Shown one piece after another: positions 11,580 through 21,554 of a stretch of DNA of 64,000 bases. Source of the stretch: Sanderia malayensis (lineage: Eukaryota > Cnidaria > Scyphozoa > Semaeostomeae > Pelagiidae); NCBI GenBank assembly GCA_013076295.1, contig RQOL01000253.1:149775-213774 (forward strand), written 5' to 3'. Numbering within the stretch: the first letter of the stretch is position 1; every line of letters starts with the position of its first letter. Under the pieces are notes generated by a model that was given only the letters and a program-made list of their open reading frames with translations, ran no database searches and had not been told where the DNA came from. The position numbers were made by a program, and so were the translations under genes.

Positions 11580-12104
11580 CTTCTATTTGCCCACATAGTA
11601 TTTCAAATACGCTGGTCTTCTGCGTGCTCTTCGTGGCCTCACGTTGATCTATAGGACAGACTCTTGAGTCTCCAGTTCTGGCTCAACAGGTCTCTGATAT
11701 GGTCATTGAACAGGTCCCCTTGACTGTGCTACCAACGGTTGTGGTAGATTTTCTTCAGTGGAAATCTTCGAAAACAACTCTTCTCTCCAATCCTTTGGTT
11801 TCAGTTGTTTTGCCAATGGTTCTTCTGGATGTAGATTTCTGTACAACAGAGTTTCACCAAATTTGTACATGCTAGCATCCCAATATACTTCTCTTCCATC
11901 AGTAGTTCGTCTCGCTGCAATACTTGATCCATCAACTCGATACACTACGTAGAAATGCTGGTTCAAATGTAGTTGACACTTGTTCTTCTTTGTTTGCTTG
12001 AGAAACACATAATCTCTAATGTTGATGTTGTGATTTCGGTATTCCTACCTTCTGCGTTTGACTTCAGTTTCATCTTCTATTTTCAGGTCACGTTGATTTA
12101 TCAC
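11580..12104 (-). pseudogene. Gypsy integrase C-terminal fragment
   Basis: The minus strand reads NINIRDYVFLKQTKKNKC and then a segment with FYVVYRVDGSSIAARR, the post-core region of K02A2.6-like gypsy integrases that carries the small barrel domain. After a stop the reading ends in RRARRRPAYLKYYV, the typical basic C-terminus of that family. The long clean frame is 11703-12008. It begins directly at the outer edge of the copia LTR (12105), while the gypsy RT fragment begins at the opposite copia edge (16680). A copia insertion into one gypsy element, with loss of the integrase core, would explain both. Confidence 0.65.
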
Positions 12105-12259
12105 TGTTGAACTCATAGCAGTGGAGTTGGAAAACGAATGAAACAATAAGAAACTGGAGAAAGTAATATTTAGAACACAGCACTTTATTTTTATAACAAA
12201 ACTAAGAAGCAGCGACTGACAAAAATACCATTATGGCAAGTGGGGATGAACAGCGTGGT
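12105..12259 (-). repeat. Copia 3' LTR
   Basis: 155 bp, paired with 16524-16679. In element sense it contains AATAAAGTGCTGTG, a canonical polyadenylation signal. Differences from the 5' LTR include several substitutions and loss of the gag-start-like ATGGCA, so the insertion is not recent. No obvious polypurine tract precedes it. Confidence 0.75.
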
Positions 12260-12349
12260 CCGAGGTTACAGCAGGGGAAATGGGCCGTCACAGGGATTAA
12301 TAAGATAACAACGTAACAAAAAGCGAAAGTTAACACCCCAACTTGACGG

Positions 12350-13236
12350 TTAATTTTCAGGGCGTCCGAGGATAAACGAGTGAAATCTCTCTAATAAAAA
12401 AATCTTTGAAGGATTCGTAAAGATATCTGCATAGCTCTCATTACTTGCAGTGTACTCAAGTTGCATCAAATGATCAAGATAACATTCACGTACGAAATGG
12501 AAGCGAATGTCAATGTGTTTTGCTTTGGAATGTTTAGCAGCGTTCTTTGCCAACGCAATGGCACCTTGATTTGATTATCTGAATAGAGGACGGATGACAG
12601 GTTTGTCATTTAGCATGTCCTGCAAAAGGTTTCTTCTCAAATAAATTGCTTCTTGGCAAGCCATTGACATGGCAACATATTCTGCTTCACAAGTAGAAAG
12701 TGCAACAGAATTTTGACGTGTAGATCTCCAAAATATTGGTTGTCCTTCAGGATGAAGGCTGATACAATAGCCAGAGATACCAGAAATACTGCTGCTGTCT
12801 TCAGACGAGGCAGCCCAATCAGCGTCACAGTAGGCCGGTGATATGCAGGCCATCTGGTGCTTTGGAAAACGTTAGCTTGTATCCAATGGTCTTCTTGAGG
12901 TATCTGAAGACATGTTTCAACATGCTAATGTCTGCTGTGGTTGGGCACGACAAATGCTGTGACAATTTCGTGACCAGATAATTTATGTCGGGCGTGGTAC
13001 AAACCATCGCATAAGCTAGGCTTCCAGCCATCTGCCAGTACTTGTGATTGTCAACTGGTTCGTTAGAATCGCAGGCATTGGGATTTAATTCACACGGAGT
13101 TCCACGTGGCTTGCAATTCTCCATACCAAACTTTCTGAGAATTTTGACAATATAATCCTCTTGACTCATAGAAATGGTATTAACTGATTTGCTAAAATTG
13201 ATTCCAACAAAACTTTTCAGTTCAGTTCATCTTTCA
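12350..13236 (-). pseudogene. Copia RT connection and RNase H
   Basis: The reading resumes with FVGINFSKS and MSQEDYIVKILRKFGM (12825-13236), goes on through the RT connection, then in a new frame carries RNase H with YCDADWAA and CEAEYVAMS (12575-12853). A third frame (12350-12553) has HSKAKHIDIRFHFVRE, the hallmark C-terminus of copia RNase H. The segment ends with a stop about 90 bp before the 3' LTR. Confidence 0.85.
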
Positions 13237-13708
13237 TGTTGAATTTCTAATTGAGGTGAGATTTGGTCTCAGTAACAAGCGACAATGTAGCTACGTGGTG
13301 CAACAATTGTGCCACCCACCCAGACCAATAGGTAGATGACGTCATCCCGCAAATAACGTGATAAACAAACAAGGGGCAGAATTGGATTGAACAAATCCAA
13401 AGTCCTTCGAATCTAATGTAATCTAAACATTATAGTACAGGCCCCATTGTGGGTATTTCGTACCAACGGTTAGTAGGTTAGTGTGCAAATAAGATAAATG
13501 AATAAATAAATCAGTAATTAATTAAATGAATAAATAAATAAATAAATATTTTTAGAGAATAAACTGGTCAGCACTGCCTGACTGGTAAGTGTTAATCCAC
13601 TGAAAAAAGAAAACATTTTTCAATGGAAACCAATTTCAACTTAAAAACACGCGCTGTGATTTAGCCTAGATCAACATCTAACATCTTAGCAGTCCAGCAG
13701 TTGACCAG
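13237..13708. other. Non-coding segment replacing the copia RT catalytic core
   Basis: About 470 bp between RT motif A and the segment before RNase H has no open frame and no YVDD motif. It contains an AAT-rich A/T microsatellite (GAATAAATAAATAAATAA, about 13525-13550) and a CACCCACCCAGACC stretch. It could be a SINE-like insertion with loss of coding sequence, or an indel-scrambled remnant. No A/B box pair of a tRNA promoter was recognised. Confidence 0.55.
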
Positions 13709-14281
13709 TCAATATATCATATACAAATGTTCATGTAAAGTGGTATTCCAATTACTTCCACTTTGCTTCAAACCGTGAAATGATTTCAACAGTTTCCACA
13801 CTTGACTCGGCTTGGACGATTCATAACCAGGAGGTGGATCAATGTAGATTTCTTCATCAAGTGGTGCATGAAGAAAGGCACTTTTAACGTCCATTTGTTA
13901 TAGGATCAAATCCTTTTGACAGGCAACTTGGACTAAGGTACGAAGAGTTTCCATACGAGCGGTTGGCAAAAATGTATCATGGTAATCAACTTCTTTGATC
14001 TGAGAATACCCCTTAGCTACGTAACGAGCTTTGTAAATAGGGTTATCAACATCTCCTTTAAAATTGAACACCCATTCCCCCCCAACTGCAGGTCTACTAG
14101 TTGGAAGGTCTGTTACAACGAATGTGTCATTTAACTTCAAAATATTAAACTCAGTGTTGATGGCATTTTTCCATTCTTCTGATTGAGGGCTGGTAATAGC
14201 TTCATGATACGACTGTGGAGTAACAAAAACTCTAACAGTAATCAACTGTATTAGCAGAGTCAATACTTTCAGCATCAACAT
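13709..14281 (-). pseudogene. Copia reverse transcriptase, N-terminal half
   Basis: 13898-14281 carries EAITSPQSEEWKNAI and KARYVAKGYSQ, the start of the copia RT domain. After a TAA stop at 13895-13897, 13709-13894 carries RT motif A (MDVKSAFLHAPL) and FHGLKQS. The frame then ends; the YVDD-bearing part is missing (see 13237-13708). Confidence 0.85.
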
Positions 14282-14722
14282 AATCCTTAAGGTGATCTGG
14301 AGGTTGACGCGGTCTTGCAGGGTTCCTTCGTGGCTCAGGAGCAGGGCCGGTTGGACTTGGCTCAGGAACAGGAATGGCCGGACTCAACTGAGAGCTAGGA
14401 TTACCAGTGGCACTGTTTTAATATGGTTTAGGAATTGCCTCTTCTTGTGTGGTAGACATCATCTCATTGTCAACATCGTTACCTTGTTTGATTGTGTCGG
14501 CAAACTTAACAAGACGATTCTTACTGACAGTTTTGTTTAGAGGATCATACACAAGGTAACTAGGACTGTCCCGATCATAACCAACAAAGACCCTTTTCCG
14601 CTCCTAGGTCCATGCTTCTTCGGATTCTGGACATAACAGTAGCAAATAGATCCTAACATGTGAAGGTTAGCCACATCTGGCTTTGTACGGGTAGTAACGC
14701 CATAGGGTGTGCTCTGTAAGCG

Positions 14723-15409
14723 CTAAGAGTAATATCGGTTTCGGATATGCGTGGCGGTCATGACAGCGTAGGTCAGCAGATATTTCGGAAGTTTGGCTTC
14801 CAGCAACAATGATCTGGCCATCTCAAATAACGTACGCCAACTCCTTTCTGCTGTTCCGGTTTGGTGAGGGTAGTACGAGGCACGTTTCTCATGCTTGATT
14901 CCATTTCTAGCCATTAGCGATTGGAAGTCATGGGGAGTAAATTCTCCTTCTTTATCGGAACGGACGCGCTTGACATCTCCTGACGCGAATATTTTTTCAT
15001 GAAAACTTAAAGTCTTAATTTTGCCATAGGCGATATATCCGCAAGAAATTCCTCAGTGGCTCTTGTAGCATCAGATTTCTTCTTGAGAAAGTAAGTGAAC
15101 ATTGATCCAGAATAATCATCTGTAAACACAATCGCATACTTGAAACCATCCTTGGCAACTGGGTTGATTGGACCAGAAAGGTCGATATGGATCAGCTCGA
15201 ACGGTTCAGTGGCTCTAACATCCGGGTTTCGGTTCCTAGTATTCAGTTGTTCGGTTAACACACAGGTTTCACAATTGAATTTGGTGGCATCATTAATTTT
15301 CATACCTTGTACAACATTTTCCATTTTTGTAATGTCATGTGTGCTACAATGGCCAAGAATTTGGTGCCACATTTGTAGCGATTCAGCTACATTTATAGCT
15401 CGTTTATAG
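14723..15409 (-). pseudogene. Copia integrase
   Basis: The GAG-pre-integrase/zinc part reads WHQILGHCSTHDI with CETCVL (HHCC). The core begins with first catalytic Asp in IHIDLSGP and FTDDYSG (15007-15372). A frameshift follows near 14990-15007; the second Asp is in RSDKEGEF and the Glu in QTGTAERSW (14723-14914). All three acidic residues can therefore be seen, split over two frames. Downstream to about 14570 the frame continues with more stops. Confidence 0.8.
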
Positions 15410-15620
15410 CTGTTTCACACAGGTAGTACAGTGTGTTTTCTTGGTAGATGGGGAATACAACTTCATCTGGGGCAATACGTTCAGCACTATTTTCATAAAA
15501 ATTAATCTTGCATTCCCTCTTGGTTGCTGCTTGAACAGAAAATATGTTTTGTGGGTAACTTTGTATAAACAGAACATTACTCAGTTTCACTTCCACAAAC
15601 GTACCATCACTGGTTTGAAG

Positions 15621-16058
15621 TTAGGTGTGAATAGTCCCTCTCATTTTAGCTACATTATTGGACCTAGTCCCATCGGCTAATTCCACATAGTGATCATCAG
15701 GGTTGAAGGAATCATCAGTGACAACAAAGTTTGAGTTATTGTTGACAATATGTGTTGTGGCACCACAATCGAAAAGAAATGTAGTTTTTGGTGAGCTCAA
15801 CAAAAGATTTTCCTTTCCAACCTTGGAAACAAAGCTATGTTTATCATCCATTGCTTTATTCACATTGTCATTGGATTTGTTCCTTTTTCTACAATTTATG
15901 GTGCTATGGAAATTGGATCCACATACACTATACCAACAGCTCTTTTTCTTCTTCTGGTCACATTTTGTGAATTTGTGACCAGGAGCTCCACAGCTGTAAA
16001 AAACAATTGGTTGGGTTGATCCTGCATCAGCTTTCTGATTGTGTTGTGACAGCAACAA
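15621..16058 (-). pseudogene. Copia zinc finger and protease
   Basis: 145 codons. The zinc knuckle reads FYSCGAPGHKFTKC, so the first Cys of CX2CX4HX4C has become Phe. A second Cys/His cluster (CGSNFHSTINC) follows. The aspartic protease active site is FLFDCGATTHI, where the usual D-S/T-G triad has Cys in place of Ser/Thr. The segment ends in a stop at 15621; homology continues in another frame at 15393-15596 (SNVLFIQSYPQNIFSV), the typical protease-integrase linker. Confidence 0.8.
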
Positions 16059-16547
16059 AAGCTATGTAGTCATTAGGTAGTCCCTTTAGAACCATAGCTA
16101 TCAAAAGTGAGTCAGTAGCTTGCTCTCCAACTGCTCTAAGTGACATTGCTGCGTTTTCAGCTCTCAGCAGGTAATCTGTAACGGGTTCAGAATGACATTT
16201 TTGTGGCGTGGAAAATTCATTGTACAGTGTTATTATTCTCGGTTTGCTTCCACTGGCATAATGTTTTTCTGGATTTTCCAAGCTTTTGTCACATCGCTTT
16301 TTGCTTCACGAACTACCAAGGTAAGTGCACGTTCATCAAGGAACTGTATAACTTCAGCAAAAGCAGTTTCATTGACTTCAGCGGTGATTTTATCATGAGT
16401 TGCACACCCATGCTTCAATTTTTTCAGCTTCATGTAGCCAAGTAACTTTGTCTCCCAAAGTTCAAACCTCTTCTCATTCCCATCAAATGCCAAACTCTGC
16501 CAAAGGTTGCTGGACCCATAACCTGTTGAACTCATAGCAGTTGCCAT
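16027..16547 (-). pseudogene. Copia gag (UBN2-like) region
   Basis: From ATG at 16547 the frame reads SLAFDGNEKRFELWETKLLG, the N-terminal gag motif of copia polyproteins, down to a frameshift near 16233-16260. The next frame continues through DYLLRAENAAMSLRAVGEQ and VLKGLPNDY, the conserved end of the gag helical domain. The first eight codons overlap the LTR and the following codons translate the primer site. This may be an artefact of an upstream open frame or a real gag start. An open frame also extends upstream to 16604 inside the LTR. Confidence 0.75.
16510..16523 (-). promoter_or_regulatory. Primer binding site, initiator-Met tRNA internal fragment type
   Basis: In element sense GGTTATGGGTCCAG follows the LTR end AACA immediately. 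Drosophila copia uses a nearly identical site that pairs with an internal stretch of initiator tRNA-Met (half-tRNA priming). The match and its position directly after the LTR support the element boundary. Confidence 0.7.
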
Positions 16548-16679
16548 TTGGAAAATGAATGATACAATAAGAAACTGGAGACAGTAATATTTAGAACACA
16601 ACACTTAATTTTATAACAAAACTAAGAAGCAGCGACTGAAAAAAATACCATTATGGCAACTGTGGATGAACAGCGTGGT
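16524..16679 (-). repeat. Copia 5' LTR
   Basis: 156 bp, short for a copia LTR. Shared with 12105-12259 from TGTTGAACTCATAG to CAGCGTGGT with scattered substitutions. In element sense it ends ...GTTCAACA, directly followed by the primer site. The outer (high) edge is less sharp because shared sequence runs a few bases past TGAACA into GCGTGGT before gypsy sequence starts. Confidence 0.75.
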
Positions 16680-17880
16680 TGCATGTCCATCACCCATCTC
16701 CCAATTCTTGGCGGCAGTTTAGATGTTGCTTTATTGAACAGTGATAAAAATGGCTTGTGTCATGTAATAATCTTAAATCTGGGCTCTCCTAATAGATACA
16801 TTCTGAATCATTTTTTCGCCCATGAAACACATAATGTCTTCGTCATGGTCCGACTGATGAAAAGGACTGGCTGATTTCCTTTACTGGTCTCTTGAAACAA
16901 TCCAGCTGACAATCCTTCGTGAAACCTGGCTTCACATCTCACTGTAATCGGTTTATTGGGGGTGAAAATATGCCATCACGTCTTCACTGGCGATGGTACC
17001 CTTCAACTGGTTGAATGCTTACATTTCCTTGGGTCCCCATTGGAATTTTGTGTTCTTCTGAGTAAGCTCTCTCAACGGTGCCGTCAGGGTGGAGTATTTG
17101 GGAATGAACTTCGACAAATAACCGATCATGCCAAGGAAACTTCTCACAGCTTCTTTCGCTTCAGGTGGCTTGCATTCTTCAACTGCACGAATCTTATCTT
17201 GAGTGGGTTTCAGACCATCTTTCGTGAATCGGTATCCATAAAATTCAGGTTCTTCGACACCAAATTTGCATTTATCCAAGTTGAATGTTATTCCATAATC
17301 CAAAGCTCTCTGTAAAACCATTTCCAAAGTTGGATTGTGCTGATTCATAACTTTCCCTCCAATTAGAATATCAACTCTTTGGTTCAGGCAGTTTGGGATG
17401 TCACCAAATATCCAGAAAATTGTCTCATCAAAAAGATCCTGTGATGCTTTCGCTCCAAAAATTAAACGTTTTGGTCTCTTATTTCCCCATGGTGTCCAAA
17501 ATGTAGCAACCTGTCTGGATTCTGGATGCCCCAACAGCTGGTGATATCTTTGCTTCATATCGATTTTCGAGAACATTTTGCAACCATGGAACTTGTATGT
17601 GAATTCTTTGATGATCGATCCATAGGTTATTCGGCTTCTTTCCATAAACTGATTCGGTACTCACAAATCGACACTTGCTCCAATCATATCTCGCGCTAAT
17701 TCATCAGGTGGTATCTTCGCAAATCTCGATTTCGGTTGAACAACCAAAAGTGTACACCATGTAACAGGTTCTCCCAAAGGTACTTTTTCAAAGATGTCTT
17801 CTTAAACACACCGATCCAACCAATTCTTCAATGGTTGCTACAAGTAGAATGGTATCCGTCGAGGCTTCTGTGCTGCCGGT
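16680..17880 (-). pseudogene. Gypsy (K02A2.6-like) reverse transcriptase-RNase H fragment
   Basis: Reading minus from 17880: PAAQKPRRIPFYL then a stop, WCTLLVVQPKSRF, a stop at DL*VPN, then the clean stretch 17019-17645 with FSKIDMKQRYHQL, FGAKASQDLFDE, NQRVDILIGG and SFLGMIGYLSKFIP. The RT catalytic motif is degenerate: one Asp only in VDILIG where the family has two. RNase H follows in other frames: CEARFHEGLSAGLFQET, then a deletion, then YLLGEPRFKIIT and PPRIGRWVMDMQ. It breaks off against the copia LTR at 16679 on one side and against satellite at 17881 on the other, so gag, protease and integrase are missing. Confidence 0.88.
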
Positions 17881-18320
17881 ATTGCTGTTGAACATTGTCT
17901 TCTATCATCATTGCGTCTTGATTAACTGGAGAAGAGTTGCTGCTGAACATTGTATTTTATCATGATTGGGTCCTTATTAACTGGAGAAGAGTTGCTCCTG
18001 AACATTGTTCTTTATCATCATTGGGTCCTTATTAACTGGAGAAGAGTTGCTCCTGAACATTGTTCTTTATCATCATTGGGTCTTTATTATCTGGAGAATA
18101 GTTGCTGCTGAACATTGTTTTTTATCGTCATTGCATCGTTATTAACTGGAGAAGAGTTGCTGCTGAACATTGTCTATTATCGTCATTGGGTCTTTTTTAC
18201 TGGAGAAGAGTTGCTGCTGAACATTGTCTTTTATCATAATTGCGTCTTTATTATCTGGAGAATGATTACTGCAGAACATTGTCTTTTATCGTCATTGGGT
18301 CCTTACTATTGGAGAAGAAT
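17881..18320. repeat. 55-bp satellite, short block before the ISL2EU-like element
   Basis: About eight units of 54-55 bp. The first unit joins gypsy RT sequence directly at 17880/17881. The block ends GGAGAAGAAT at 18320; the array resumes at 25992 with ATTGCTGCT, and joining the two restores one unit across the transposon. Confidence 0.92.
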
Positions 18321-18651
18321 AAAAGATATGCATATTGACGTTACAGCCCCTTCGCCGCCATGCTGAGTGGTAAAATGAGTGGTAAGATGGCGGCCACGAA
18401 GTAGCCTCTAAATACGACCCTTCAAAAATTACATAATAGACAAGGATGCCAAGTCAGATTTGCAAAAAAAATTTGTCACTTGACGTCAAAATAGTAGTTT
18501 TCTGTAATGAAATCAGATTTTTATTTGATAGACTTTCTTTCTTATAAACAATTTAGCCGAAAAACAGCCTGTCGGCCAAAGCTCGCGGTTTTTTAGAAAA
18601 AAAGTTAGGCCGAAGTACACAAATCTTTTTCATTGACAAAAGAGGCTGGTG

Positions 18652-19257
18652 ATGAACAAAAAAGGGCGCGCAAAACAAATTTTGATTTTGAAGCGATATT
18701 TTTTCAAACTGGTTAAGTCTCGTTCTGTTCTTGGCTGCACGAAAAATGGGTTTAAGAATGAAGTCAAATTTCATCGAATTCCCAAAGACCCTGAACGGAG
18801 GGAAAGGTGAATTTTTATTGCCAAAATAAACCCAGATAGCAATATTGACCATGCTTGGGTTTGCGGAATTCACTTTGTCTCAGGTAGGCCATAACATATT
18901 TGTATTTATTCACCACTTTTTCCCTACGGATTGCTCTGATTGGGATGTGAGATTATAATTATCTGTTTTACACGTTTATAACTCAATAAATATATATGTC
19001 TCCTTAATCTTTAGGTCAGAAAAGTGAGAACATAGTCAAAACTTAAAGGAAGACAACATATTGAGGTCAGAGGTTTTCCAACTGAGGACTGATTTGGCAT
19101 TGTTATCCTTTGAGCAATGTACTCTGGAACATGACAATAATAAGCTCCTTATGAAAATTCTTGGTTTCGTCGAACCTTACATGCATTCCCATCGCAACAG
19201 AAAGCTCTCTAGTTTTCAAGAACTTCTTTTTGCACTAATCCGGTCACGTCTTGATTT
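18652..19257 (+). pseudogene. THAP-domain transposase, 5' exons
   Basis: From ATG at 18652 the frame passes SVLGCTKNG, VKFHRIPKDPERR and, after a stop, AWVCGIHFVSG: the C2CH order of a THAP zinc finger. The first Cys is Arg (SRSVLGC) and the conserved Trp codon is TGA at the stop. A donor-like CAG/GTAGGC follows at 18883, and an acceptor-like TTTAG lies at 19014. The second exon continues to 19257 with SSFQELLFALIRSRLD, the start of the helix-turn-helix region (HTH_Tnp_4) before a DDE_Tnp_4 transposase domain. The BEL 3' LTR interrupts it at 19258; homology resumes at 24454. Confidence 0.65.
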
Positions 19258-19511
19258 TGTGGTGAATTCTGTTCGGAAAGCGTCCACAAATTATAGATAG
19301 TAATTTCAAACTTCGAATAAAACAACAGCTTGTAAGACAGCGATATATTAATATATGAAAAACAGCATAAAAAAAGCAAACCATCACAATCACAAAACTC
19401 TCTCTCTCTTTTTCTCGTCTCATACATCCGCCTCTCTTCCTCCTTCAATCAATTATATAAAAAATGTCAACAAGTATTAAAAGTAAGTTAGTCCGGGGGT
19501 AATTCCCCACA
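19258..19511 (-). repeat. BEL 3' LTR
   Basis: 254 bp, TGTGGTGAATTCTG to GGGGTAATTCCCCACA on plus. Apart from the extra segment in the 5' LTR, the two differ at few positions. Confidence 0.92.
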
Positions 19512-19521
19512 CACTCCCCCT
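19512..19521 (-). promoter_or_regulatory. BEL polypurine tract
   Basis: In element sense AGGGGGAGTG abuts the 3' LTR start, the position of the plus-strand primer. Confidence 0.65.
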
Positions 19522-19553
19522 ATTTGAAGCCACAGGTTTCAAATATAATGGGG

Positions 19554-20453
19554 TCAAAGTACATTGTCCTCTTCGTATTCGAATGTCCCCTGAAAATTCG
19601 CTGCTGCTTCTAAAGCCGCTTTCCGTTTGGGTCTGATCTTGATGTCACTCTGAACAGCTCGGTCACAGTGCAGCTCTAGCGGATACAAGAATTGTATCGG
19701 TCTCTCAAGATGTGATTTTCCTGCCCTCAACTTTACTGCTCTTACAATCCCGTCTCTTCCTGGTATCAACTCTTCAACGATGCCAATCTTCCATTGGCCG
19801 CGATTCTTTTCGTCTCCTTTGATTGTTACAACGTCTCCGATCTCTAGCTCTCTTTGTGTAACTTTATGCATGACATTATGCCTCTCCCGCAGTGCTCTGA
19901 GGTATTCCCCTTGCCAACGTTTCCACAAGGCGTCTTTACATTTCCTCAAGTATCTTGCCCGCTTCCTCAGGTCTTTGTCATCAATGTTGGATGGATTCTC
20001 CAACGGCAAGTAATTAGACTTCCCAAAGATTAACATGTTTGGTGTCAACATGGGAAGCACGATATCATCCTCGCAGCACGTCAGTGGCCTGTTGTTAAGG
20101 ACCAGCTGTATCTCCAGAATAGCATCTTGCAGTTCCTTGTAGTTAATCTTTGCTGCCCCTACGATCTTGTAAAGTGCAGCTTTAACGATGCTCACCATTC
20201 GCTCGAACCATCCTCCCCACCAACTTGCTCTGCTTAAGTTAAACTGCCATTTCATCTCTTGTTCGGCCATGTACCCTTGTAATTTTTCTGATTTCCTGAC
20301 AATTGCTGTCTGCATAATTTGCTTCATTAAGCGCTTCTCTGATTCTGATTCACTTGACTGTTCACAAGCGATCATCGGCGGCCATTGCTCTGGAGTACTC
20401 AGCCATGTCGGACCTTTTATCCACAGCTCTTTCTCTTGTAGTTTTGTCTCCCC
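19554..20453 (-). pseudogene. BEL integrase, core deleted
   Basis: Reading from the TGA: LWIKGPTWLSTPEQWPP, then 19554-20375 (273 codons) with MKWQFNLSRASWWGGWFERM and LNNRPLT, then the C-terminal barrel-like part (GDVVTIKGDE). The Glu of the DDE triad is in FERM. The zinc-binding HHCC and both catalytic Asp residues are missing: fewer than 90 residues separate RNase H from WWGG, where a complete BEL integrase has about 300. An internal deletion is the simplest reading. Confidence 0.88.
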
Positions 20454-21554
20454 TCAGCTTCCAATGTCAGCCGGATTGACACTTGTTGGAACGTGTCTCC
20501 ACGTAATTTGCCTCTGATTGATCTTTGCTACTCTATTCGCAACAAACTGCTTATATTTCCCAGCTCCTTGTATCCAGTACAAACAGACTGTGGAATCCGA
20601 CCAGGCAGTAACTGATATGACTGGATAGTTCTGCAGTACCTTTACTGTATTCTCCAGCAGGTTGCATGTCATATGACAACTGACAAGTTCCAAACGTGGT
20701 ATTGTTAAATCTCTCTTTGCCAGTCTCGATTTCGCTACAAGTAGTTCTTGATTCACTTCATCTCCTTGTCGCACAACAGCATAAACTGCGGCACAGCAAC
20801 CGAGCATGCTTGCGTCGGCAAAGCCATGCAACTCAATAGCTGTAGTTTGCTGCTGTTGAAGTGCTATTGCTCTTGGGATATTCAATTCACTTGGCAGGTT
20901 CTTCAGCCACTTTATCCATCTATTCTTGATATCATCTGGTAATACAGCATCCCATGGGATCTTTCTCTCGCATATTTCTCGAAAAATCTGTTTTCCGATA
21001 AGTAATGCTGGTGCTGCGATTCCTATTGGATCATAAATTCTCCCAATTGTGCTCAAAACTACTCGTTTTGTTGGCTGCTCCGCACTCTCAGGGAAGGTTA
21101 TAGACAGGGTGTCCTTGCCTTTATCCCATTTTACACCAAGTAGTTTCGTTTCTGAAGGCTTGGTTCCCAGGCTTTCCTTGGCATAGGTTGGTTCACCGTC
21201 GTTACTTGACTCTCCATCTAGTTCTGGTTCGTTACAGTGCCACTTGTGCAGCTCGAATCCACCTTTACGGAAAATCTCTTTCGATGTTTCTTTGAGGTCT
21301 CTGACTTGCTCTACACTCTCTCCAACTAGGTTAATATCATCAACGAATATGCCTTCGTTAATTTTTCTCACAGTTTCAGGGTACTCTCTCTAAAATTTCT
21401 CCAAATGCTGTTCTAGTGTCCCTCCTAGCAGGAAAGGACTTCGTCCCAATCCATACAGCACCCTGGTAACTCGGTAGATGATTGGCTTTTTACTTTCAAT
21501 GTCTTGGATCCAGAAGAAGCGTAGTGCATCTCTCTCGGCTTCTCTAATAAATAT
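20454..21554 (-). pseudogene. BEL RT catalytic part and RNase H
   Basis: Continues the same polyprotein after the TAG. A second TAG lies at 21390-21392. The open part 20454-21371 (305 codons) has the RT catalytic motif as FVDDINLVG, then GIAAPALLIGK and the RNase H core HGFADASMLGC, TIPRLEL and WSDSTVCLYWI. It ends ...PADIGS and TGA where the family has Arg, a CpG-type change (CGA to TGA). Confidence 0.9.

Larger units (their letters stand above)
12105..16679 (-). mobile_element. Ty1/copia retrotransposon, degenerate, both LTRs present
   Basis: Two related direct repeats (12105-12259 and 16524-16679) bracket gag, zinc finger, protease, integrase, RT and RNase H remnants. Integrase precedes RT, the order that defines Ty1/copia. 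A tRNA primer site follows the 5' LTR. The element is about 4.6 kb, within the normal copia range, but every domain is split by frameshifts or stops and the RT catalytic centre is missing. No convincing target duplication: flanks are TTATCAC below and TGCATG above. It is flanked by gypsy fragments in the same orientation. Confidence 0.88.
16040..20877. repeat. Copy 2 of the 4.84-kb direct duplication
   Basis: Partner of 1-4837. This copy is embedded in continuous sequence on both sides, so it shows the full elements that copy 1 truncates. The differences look like homopolymer-length or single-base changes, for example one extra C in the RNase H region near 20531 that keeps that frame open here while it is broken in copy 1. 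Confidence 0.95.

Noticed and set aside
12105..16679. Clear target site duplication of the copia element
   Set aside because: Flanks TTATCAC and TGCATG do not match, so no duplication is claimed.
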